From Oscillospiraceae bacterium (GTDB taxonomy: Bacteria; Bacillota_A; Clostridia; Oscillospirales; Oscillospiraceae): a stretch of 35,143 nt of DNA. Positions 30,424-35,143 of the stretch are shown here, piece after piece (within the stretch, counting starts at the first letter, position 1; each line of letters opens with the position of its first letter). The DNA lies in NCBI GenBank assembly GCA_024690695.1, contig JAILOS010000096.1, forward strand, positions 1 to 35,143. The letters run 5' to 3'. A program made the translations under genes and the position numbers. Below the pieces are notes generated by a model. That model saw only the letters and a list, made by a program, of their open reading frames with translations. It was not told where the DNA came from and did not search any database.

Positions 30424-32195
30424 GCGTCTCGCCGGAGGTCCCGGCCGAGCTGATCGGCGACGACGTGCGCATCCGGCAGATCCTGATCAACGTGCTCAAC
30501 AACGCCGTCAAGTACACCAACGAGGGCTCCGTTACGCTGTCGATCCAGTGCGGCGCGCGAAGCGGCGAGCGCCTGGACATGATCTATACCGTCAGCGATA
30601 CGGGCATCGGCATCAAAAAAGAGAGCATCCCCTACCTCTTCAACGCCTTCAAGCGCGTGGACGAGGACAAAACCCGCCACATAGAGGGAACCGGCCTCGG
30701 ACTGTCGATCGTCAAGCAGCTTGTCGAGCTGATGGACGGCTCGATCACCGTCAACAGCGCCTATACCCAGGGCAGCACCTTTGTGATCCAGATCCCGCAG
30801 ACGGTCGTCGGCGAGGAGCAGGTGGGCGAGCTGGATCTGGAATCGCGCCACAAAAACGCCCGCACGGCCTACCGGTTCCGCTTTGAGGCGCCGGAGGCGA
30901 GGGTGCTCATCGTGGACGACAACGCCTCAAACCGGCTGGTGGTGCGCAAGCTCCTGCGGGAGACGGGCGTTCAGGTGGATTGCGCGTCCTCCGGAGAGGA
31001 AGCGCTTCGCATGACGCTGGAAAAAGCCTATCACGTGATCTTTATGGACCATCTGATGCCGGGCATGGACGGGCTGGAATGCCATCGGCGCATCCTCGCC
31101 CAGACGGGCGGCCGCTGCCGGGATTCCAAGATCGTCGCGCTGACCGCCAACGCGGACAGCGAAAGCCGCGCGCTCTACGAGAAGGAGGGCTTCGACGGCT
31201 GTCTGACCAAGCCCGTCGACGGCGCGGCGCTCGAGCGCGAGCTGTCTCTGCAGCTTCCGCCGGAGCTGGTGCATTCGCTCGGCGAGGACGACGGCGATCT
31301 GCTCAGCGAGAGCATGGCCTGGATCAAGGCCCCGCAGCAGAAAAGGCTCGTGGCGATCGCCGCGGAGAGCACGGCCGACCTGCCGAAAAAGCAGATGGAG
31401 CGGTACGGGATCGCCGCGATCCCGCATCTCGTGCTGACGGAGCAGGGCGTTTTCCGCGACGGCCTCGATCTCGAGACGGGCGGCCTGCTGGCCTATATGG
31501 CCGATTCCAAACACAAGGTGCGCGCCACGCCGCCGGACGCCGCCGCGCACGAGCGCTTTTTCGCCGGACAGCTCGCCGGGGCGCGGGACCTGGTCTATGT
31601 CACCCTCTCGCAGAAGATCGGCAACAGCGCCTTCCCCTTTGCGAAGGAGGCCGCGGCTTCCTTCAACAACGTGACGGTTCTGGATTCCGGCCACCTGTCC
31701 AGCGGGTACGGCCTGCAGGTGCTGGAGGCCGCCCGGATGGCGGAGCAGGGAAAGACCCCCGCCGAGATCGCAAAACGCCTGGAAGAAACGAAAGAGCTCG
31801 TCCAGACGAGCTTTATCGTGGACGGGCTCGAGTATCTGGCCCGCGCCGGTCAGGTCAGAACGGGCACGGCCCTTCTGACGAAGGCGCTTTCGGTCCGTCC
31901 GGTGCTCTCCGTGAAAAACGGGAAGCTGGGCGTCGAGCGGGTCATCTTCGGTTCAAAAAGGCGGGCCTGGCGCAGATACATCGAGCTCTGCCTCCGCACG
32001 CCTGCGGCGGTGGACGAAAGAGAGCTGTTCATCACGCACACGGGCCTCAGCCAGCAGGAGCTGCGGTGGATCCGCGGACAGGTGGAATCCAGGGTCCGTT
32101 TTGACACGGTCTGTTGCCAGAAGACTTCGCCCAGCACCGCCGTCAACTGCGGCCCGGGCTCCTTCGGTCTGCTGTTCAGGAAGAAGGAGAGCTGA
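30399..32195 (+). CDS. Hybrid histidine kinase-DegV gene, fragment 3 (HATPase, REC and DegV domains)
   Basis: The open frame encodes in order three parts. First is a kinase ATP-binding domain (NVLNNAVKYTNEG N-box, DTGIGIK, GTGLGLSIV; roughly 30450-30815). Second is a receiver domain (LIVDDN, phospho-Asp in VIFMDHLMPGMDG, TANAD, TKPVDG; roughly 30900-31245). Third is a complete DegV domain (AAESTADLP, TPPDAAAHERFF, DSGHLSSGYGLQVLEAARM, LSVRPVLSVKNG, NCGPGSFGLLF; roughly 31340-32190). DegV proteins bind a fatty acid and, as FakB, present it for phosphorylation. Fusion to a hybrid kinase is unusual. The coordinates begin where the frame matches the kinase fold; a separate start codon is not evident there. 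Confidence 0.8.
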   Translation, partial: EKGLDFHVSVSPEVPAELIGDDVRIRQILINVLNNAVKYTNEGSVTLSIQCGARSGERLDMIYTVSDTGIGIKKESIPYLFNAFKRVDEDKTRHIEGTGLGLSIVKQLVELMDGSITVNSAYTQGSTFVIQIPQTVVGEEQVGELDLESRHKNARTAYRFRFEAPEARVLIVDDNASNRLVVRKLLRETGVQVDCASSGEEALRMTLEKAYHVIFMDHLMPGMDGLECHRRILAQTGGRCRDSKIVALTANADSESRALYEKEGFDGCLTKPVDGAALERELSLQLPPELVHSLGEDDGDLLSESMAWIKAPQQKRLVAIAAESTADLPKKQMERYGIAAIPHLVLTEQGVFRDGLDLETGGLLAYMADSKHKVRATPPDAAAHERFFAGQLAGARDLVYVTLSQKIGNSAFPFAKEAAASFNNVTVLDSGHLSSGYGLQVLEAARMAEQGKTPAEIAKRLEETKELVQTSFIVDGLEYLARAGQVRTGTALLTKALSVRPVLSVKNGKLGVERVIFGSKRRAWRRYIELCLRTPAAVDERELFITHTGLSQQELRWIRGQVESRVRFDTVCCQKTSPSTAVNCGPGSFGLLFRKKES

Positions 32196-32442
32196 GAGCG
32201 GGGGGCGGTGGTTAGCGCTTAGTAAGTCCGCAGAGACCCGGCCGCGGGCGCCCAGACGGCCCGATTCCGCAGGGACGGAACCTGGCGCCCGCGGTCTCGC
32301 GAAACCGTCGCGGCGGCTCCGCAGGGGCGGCTATCAGCCGTCAGCCGTTCTTGCCTTCTCCGCCGCAGAGGGAAGGGGGACCGCGTCGGCGGTGGATGAG
32401 GTCTCCTTCGCGGCACGGTCGCCCGAAAAACCGAATACAGCG
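32196..32442. other. Gene-free structured region after the kinase gene
   Basis: I see no supported gene from 32196 to 32687. The first part contains an 11-bp perfect inverted repeat, CCGCGGGCGCC (32242-32252) with GGCGCCCGCGG (32284-32294), enclosing a smaller TTCCG/CGGAA hairpin. After the terminator at 32443-32488 there is a GGAAGGG/CCCTTCC hairpin (32548-32566) and further GC-rich repeats. Frames in this stretch give low-complexity basic translations and are probably non-coding. Confidence 0.55.
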
Positions 32443-32488
32443 AAACAGTGAGACGAAATCGGAAAGAACCGAATTCGTCTCACTGTTT
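32443..32488. terminator. Strong hairpin terminator between convergent genes
   Basis: A 20-bp stem with one mismatch (32443-32462 with 32469-32488), loop AAAGAA, begins AAACAGTGAGACG and ends CGTCTCACTGTTT with TATT following. It can stop transcription from the kinase gene and, less well, from the antiporter gene. Confidence 0.8.
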
Positions 32489-32687
32489 TATTCGTCAGAT
32501 ATGGCTCGCCATTCTGCGCCTCAGCGAAGAATTTGCAGTGAAAAACCGGAAGGGGCAAGCCCTTCCCCTGCGGAGAGGGAGCGAGGTTCTCGCAGGCGTG
32601 CCGTCTAGGACGCCGTCCCTTATACGACAAACGCCTAACTCCTCGCTTCTCGCCAGCCGCTGACCGCTCCAACGTCTTCAAATCGTT

Positions 32688-33665
32688 TCACGATACAAAC
32701 TGATAGACGGTGAAGGCCGCGTAGACGCACAGCAGCAAAACGCCCTGCCAGCGCCTGAGCTCGCCCTTTTTCAGCGTCGGCAGGCACAGGATCGCCATCA
32801 CGGCCAGCATGACCGGCAGATCAATGACGAGGCTCGAATTGATCCCGCCGGCCAGGGTCTTCTCGGCGGGGATCGAAAAGGGCGAGATCGTGATCGCCAT
32901 ACCGCTGACCAGCACGATGTTGAAAAGGTTGGCTCCGATGACGTTGCCCAGCGACAGCGAGCCGTGGCCCTTGACCAGGCTGGTGATCGCGGTGATCAGC
33001 TCGGGCAGGCTGGTGCCGAGCGCGACCATCGTCAGCCCGATCACGGAATCTGGCACGCCCAGCGCGGCCGCGATGAGCGTCCCGTTGTCGACCAGAAAAC
33101 GCGCGCCCAGGGCGATGGCCGCCGCGCCGATGACCAGCAGCAGCAGCTCCAGCGCGAGCGTCCGCGGTTTTTCGTCGTTTTCAGCCTCCCCGGGCTCTTC
33201 CGCGAGCTCGGGGTGCTTCTTCATCTGCACCGTGGAGACGATCATGTAGAGCACGAAAACGCCCAGATACACAAGACCGAGCCAGCGCTGGAAGCGTCCG
33301 GCCGTCCAGGCGATCACGGCGTAGGAACCCGCGGCGGCGAAGAAAAAGGCGGTCGGCATGGAGAAGGATTTCGGGTTGACCTTCCCGGGGCTGACCGAGA
33401 CCGTGATCGCCGCGATCAGGCTCGTGTTGCAGATGACCGAGCCGATGGCGTTGCCGTAGCTGATGCCGGCGTTGCCCTCGATGGCCGCCTGACTGGAGAC
33501 CATCACCTCGGGCAGCGTGGTGCCGATGGAGACGATCGTCGCGCCGATCAGCAGCTCCGGGAGGTGAAAACGGCGCGCGATGCCGACAGAGCCGTCGACA
33601 AACCAGTCGCCGCCCTTGATCAGCAGGCCGAAGCCGAGGAGAAATAACAGTACGGGTACAAGCAT
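32688..33665 (-). CDS. CaCA-family Ca2+/Na+ antiporter (YrbG-like)
   Basis: The 325-residue membrane protein has two homologous halves. Their alpha repeats are GTTLPEVMVSS with GNAIGSVICNTSLI, and GTSLPELITAI with GNVIGANLFNIVLV. The Glu in each LPE and the Asn/Ser residues after them line the ion site in this family. It has ten or so helices and a charged central loop (QMKKHPELAEEPGEAENDEKP). I start at ATG 33665 (MLVPVLLFLLGF) with GGAAAGGAAG upstream; longer in-frame starts lack a site. It probably exports Ca2+ in exchange for Na+ or H+. It lies 92 bases after the HD hydrolase gene on the same strand. Confidence 0.93.
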   Translation of the reverse strand: MLVPVLLFLLGFGLLIKGGDWFVDGSVGIARRFHLPELLIGATIVSIGTTLPEVMVSSQAAIEGNAGISYGNAIGSVICNTSLIAAITVSVSPGKVNPKSFSMPTAFFFAAAGSYAVIAWTAGRFQRWLGLVYLGVFVLYMIVSTVQMKKHPELAEEPGEAENDEKPRTLALELLLLVIGAAAIALGARFLVDNGTLIAAALGVPDSVIGLTMVALGTSLPELITAITSLVKGHGSLSLGNVIGANLFNIVLVSGMAITISPFSIPAEKTLAGGINSSLVIDLPVMLAVMAILCLPTLKKGELRRWQGVLLLCVYAAFTVYQFVS

Positions 33666-33757
33666 AAGGTGCGCTTCCTTTCCTGAGTGTACGGCGGAAA
33701 GCCGTTTGAAGCAGGCGCGGGGCCGGGATGCGGGAGGATCGTCTTTTCGGCGCGGCG

Positions 33758-34324
33758 TTACGCGCCCGTTCCGCTCAGCTCCAGCTCTTCGGCGTAGGGC
33801 TTCATGCCCTCGATGCAGATCGCGGCGACCTCGGAGATCTCCATCCCGAGCATCTCGCAGCCCCGTCCGATCAGCTCGCGGTCGCATTTGGCGGCGAAGC
33901 GCCTGTCTTTGAACTTCTTCATAAAGCTCCTGAGCTCCAGATCGGCGAGGCCGTTCGGGCGCATCCGGGCGCAGGCCTGGATGATGCCGGTGAGCTCGTC
34001 CACGGTATAGAGGCTTTTTTCCAGATTCGTTTTCGGCTCGACCTCCGTGCAGTGACCGAAGCCATGGCTCAGGATCGCGCGGACGTCGCTCTCGTCCACA
34101 CCCTCGGCCAAGAGCTCCTTTTCCGTATGCCGCAGGTGCTCCTCCGGGAATTTTTCATAGTCGTAATCGTGCAGATAACCGACGGCCATCCAGTGCTCGC
34201 GATCCTCCCCGAAATGCTCCGCCATCGCGCCCATCGCATACATGACGTTTTTGGCGTGCAACCGGAGATGGGGCTCCGTGACCTCGCGGTCGTTGAGCTC
34301 CTTCGCCCTCTCCAGAGTCAGCAT
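33758..34324 (-). CDS. HD-domain hydrolase
   Basis: The 188-residue protein begins MLTLERAKELNDREV, then HLRLHAKNVMYAM (first His) and GYLHDYDYEKFPEEHLRHT with the HD pair, and AILSHGFGHC. These fit the small HD-domain phosphohydrolase family acting on nucleotides or phosphate esters. The Asp in YTVDELTG supplies the last metal ligand. I start at ATG 34324 with GGAAGGG upstream; the frame stays open much further upstream, but that part runs through the promoter and hairpin array. Substrate is unknown. Confidence 0.88.
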   Translation of the reverse strand: MLTLERAKELNDREVTEPHLRLHAKNVMYAMGAMAEHFGEDREHWMAVGYLHDYDYEKFPEEHLRHTEKELLAEGVDESDVRAILSHGFGHCTEVEPKTNLEKSLYTVDELTGIIQACARMRPNGLADLELRSFMKKFKDRRFAAKCDRELIGRGCEMLGMEISEVAAICIEGMKPYAEELELSGTGA

Positions 34325-34383
34325 ATGATCACCCTTCCGACGGCTCGCCGACTTCTGCGCCGGAAAGCGAACCGATTTTTTCC

Positions 34384-34412
34384 ATTGTAGCATAAGCGGC
34401 GGGAAAAAGCAA
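34384..34412 (-). promoter_or_regulatory. Promoter of the HD hydrolase gene
   Basis: Minus strand: TTGCTT (34412-34407), 17-base spacer, extended -10 TGCTACAAT with hexamer TACAAT (34389-34384). It lies about 60 bases before the start codon. Confidence 0.7.
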
Positions 34413-34563
34413 CGGGCGGTTTCGCGCACCGGACGGATCGAGCGGTACGCCGCGGCAAAAACGCCTCCCGGAATGCCCAAACGCAGAAACGCATACGAAA
34501 AAGATAAATTTGCGTTTTTGACGGATGGATTCGTACCAACGTAAATGTAAATCGATCGTAAAA

Positions 34564-34739
34564 GTGAAATAACACCTGCGGCGCGGTGAAATCTTCGGAC
34601 TTCATCCTCAGATGAAATCGTTCGGCTCTGCCTCACGGCGAAATGAAATCCGTCCAATACACCGCGAAGCGGGATTTCACCGGGAAGCGATTTCTCCCAC
34701 CGCAGGCGGATTTCACCCGTCCGCAAGGACGGATTTCGT
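34564..34739. repeat. Hairpin array B with inverted GTGAAATC/GATTTCAC linkers
   Basis: Four left linkers (GTGAAAT at 34564 and 34586, GATGAAATC at 34611, ATGAAATC at 34643) and four right linkers (GATTTCAC at 34673 and 34709, GATTTCTC at 34689, GATTTCGT at 34732) are reverse complements of each other. Between them stand short hairpins. They include TTCATC-CTCA-GATGAA (34601-34616), GCC-TCAC-GGC (34630-34639), CCGC-GAA-GCGG (34662-34672), CCGC-AG-GCGG (34700-34709) and CCGTCC-GCAA-GGACGG (34717-34732). Frames through it are not protein-like. The stretch 34440-34560 before it holds an AAACGCA/TGCGTTT inverted pair and no gene. Confidence 0.8.
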
Positions 34740-34741
34740 TG

Positions 34742-34770
34742 AAAAAAGCACGCTCTCGCGTGCTTTTTTT
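34742..34770. terminator. Terminator between array B and the DUF402 gene
   Basis: A 12-bp perfect stem AAAAAAGCACGC / GCGTGCTTTTTT with loop TCTC, active on both strands. On the minus strand it ends the DUF402 gene, whose stop is at 34845. Its core is the same as in the GNAT terminator at 16057-16081. Confidence 0.9.
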
Positions 34771-34844
34771 CTGTGTAAGAACGACAAAAAGTGTACCAAA
34801 GCATAGAAAGAACGCCGAAAAGTACACCAGAGGGATGCGGCCGG

Positions 34845-35143
34845 TTACATGCAAAACCGTTCTTTAAGGTATTCGGTCAATTGTACCAAATCACCCAAAC
34901 GATAGGCATACTTCTTTTCCAGCTCCCGAAGCGTATTGTATGCGCCGTCCAAGTCATCCTGCGAGATAATGCCTTCGTTTCTTGCAGCAAGCAATTCGTC
35001 TTCATCCAGTATAATCTTTTCTCCGTCCGGCATAATCGCCATGTCCAGATACAGGTCGTCTTCAAACGGGATTCCGTTTTCTATGCCGATAGATTTTGCT
35101 ATGTCAAAATACCACTCGATCAGGGTCCCTCTATCGTCAAACA
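34845..35143 (-). CDS. DUF402 domain protein, N-terminus cut by window edge
   Basis: The frame is open to the right edge of the window. The readable part contains GTLIEWYFDIAKS, then DDLYLDMAIMPDGEKI, ILDEDELLAARNEGIIS and a helical end. This is the C-terminal half of DUF402, a family with YgaC/FomD-like members that includes nucleoside diphosphate phosphatases. The conserved D-L-Y-L-D and L-D-E-D-E-L blocks are present. An ATG at 35042 exists but would remove part of the core domain, so the gene must begin outside the window. Its sequence is clearly more AT-rich than the neighbouring genes. Confidence 0.8.
   Translation of the reverse strand, partial: FDDRGTLIEWYFDIAKSIGIENGIPFEDDLYLDMAIMPDGEKIILDEDELLAARNEGIISQDDLDGAYNTLRELEKKYAYRLGDLVQLTEYLKERFCM

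Noticed and set aside
34325..34804. Longer N-terminus for the HD hydrolase, extending through array B
   Set aside because: The extension would translate the gene's own promoter and part of the hairpin array; ATG 34324 has a good ribosome site and gives the family-typical start.

Overview
This window looks like a chromosomal segment of a high-GC member of the Clostridia, probably Oscillospiraceae-like. The evidence is a Gram-positive style murA-walJ-rlmH cluster, an Rnf complex in the clostridial order C-D-G-E-A, an smpB-ssrA pair, many ATGA gene overlaps, strong AGGAGG ribosome sites and frequent TTG starts. I see no plasmid backbone and no complete prophage. Most of the window is ordinary GC-rich core genome. 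Short AT-richer islands carry single odd genes next to dense arrays of small hairpins.

Positions 1-6.6 kb hold a truncated amylosucrase-type GH13 enzyme, a Gate-domain membrane transporter, a DUF4037 nucleotidyltransferase-like protein overlapping a TPR protein (all minus strand), a tRNA-Leu(CAA) with a near-consensus promoter, and a two-gene plus-strand unit of a multi-zinc-ribbon protein and an unknown PH-like protein. Positions 6.6-12.5 kb hold a seven-gene minus-strand operon read from a promoter near 12.5 kb: murA, walJ, rlmH, a DUF2007 protein, a phosphohexomutase and two half-size chromate transporter subunits, ending at a strong terminator. Positions 12.5-15.1 kb hold a Nudix ADP-sugar pyrophosphatase, a small unknown protein, and the trans-translation pair smpB and ssrA with a cyclophilin between them.

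Positions 15.1-16.1 kb are an accessory island: a degenerate second copy of the tmRNA 3' end, a terminator, an array of hairpins joined by GTGATG then CATCAC linkers, and a lower-GC GNAT gene. It is followed by a DUF985 cupin gene with a TPP-riboswitch-like leader, a DUF805 fusion protein and a C69 dipeptidase. Positions 20.4-28.4 kb form one energy-metabolism operon: a duplicated-domain lipoprotein, ApbE flavin transferase, RnfC, D, G, E and A, a NusG-domain-II protein and a Gx transporter-type protein. RnfB is missing from its usual place and RnfG is about twice the usual size.

Positions 28.4-32.2 kb encode a REC-HD-GYP response regulator and a hybrid histidine kinase whose C-terminus is a whole DegV (fatty-acid-binding) domain. 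The kinase is broken by two apparent frameshifts. Positions 32.2-35.1 kb contain a structured gene-free region, a Ca2+/Na+ antiporter, an HD hydrolase, a second hairpin array of the same design but with different linkers (GTGAAATC then GATTTCAC), and the end of a lower-GC DUF402 gene. The most novel items are the shared design of the two hairpin arrays, the kinase-DegV fusion, and the Rnf locus without rnfB but with a doubled RnfG. All family assignments come from reading motifs by eye; no database search was run.
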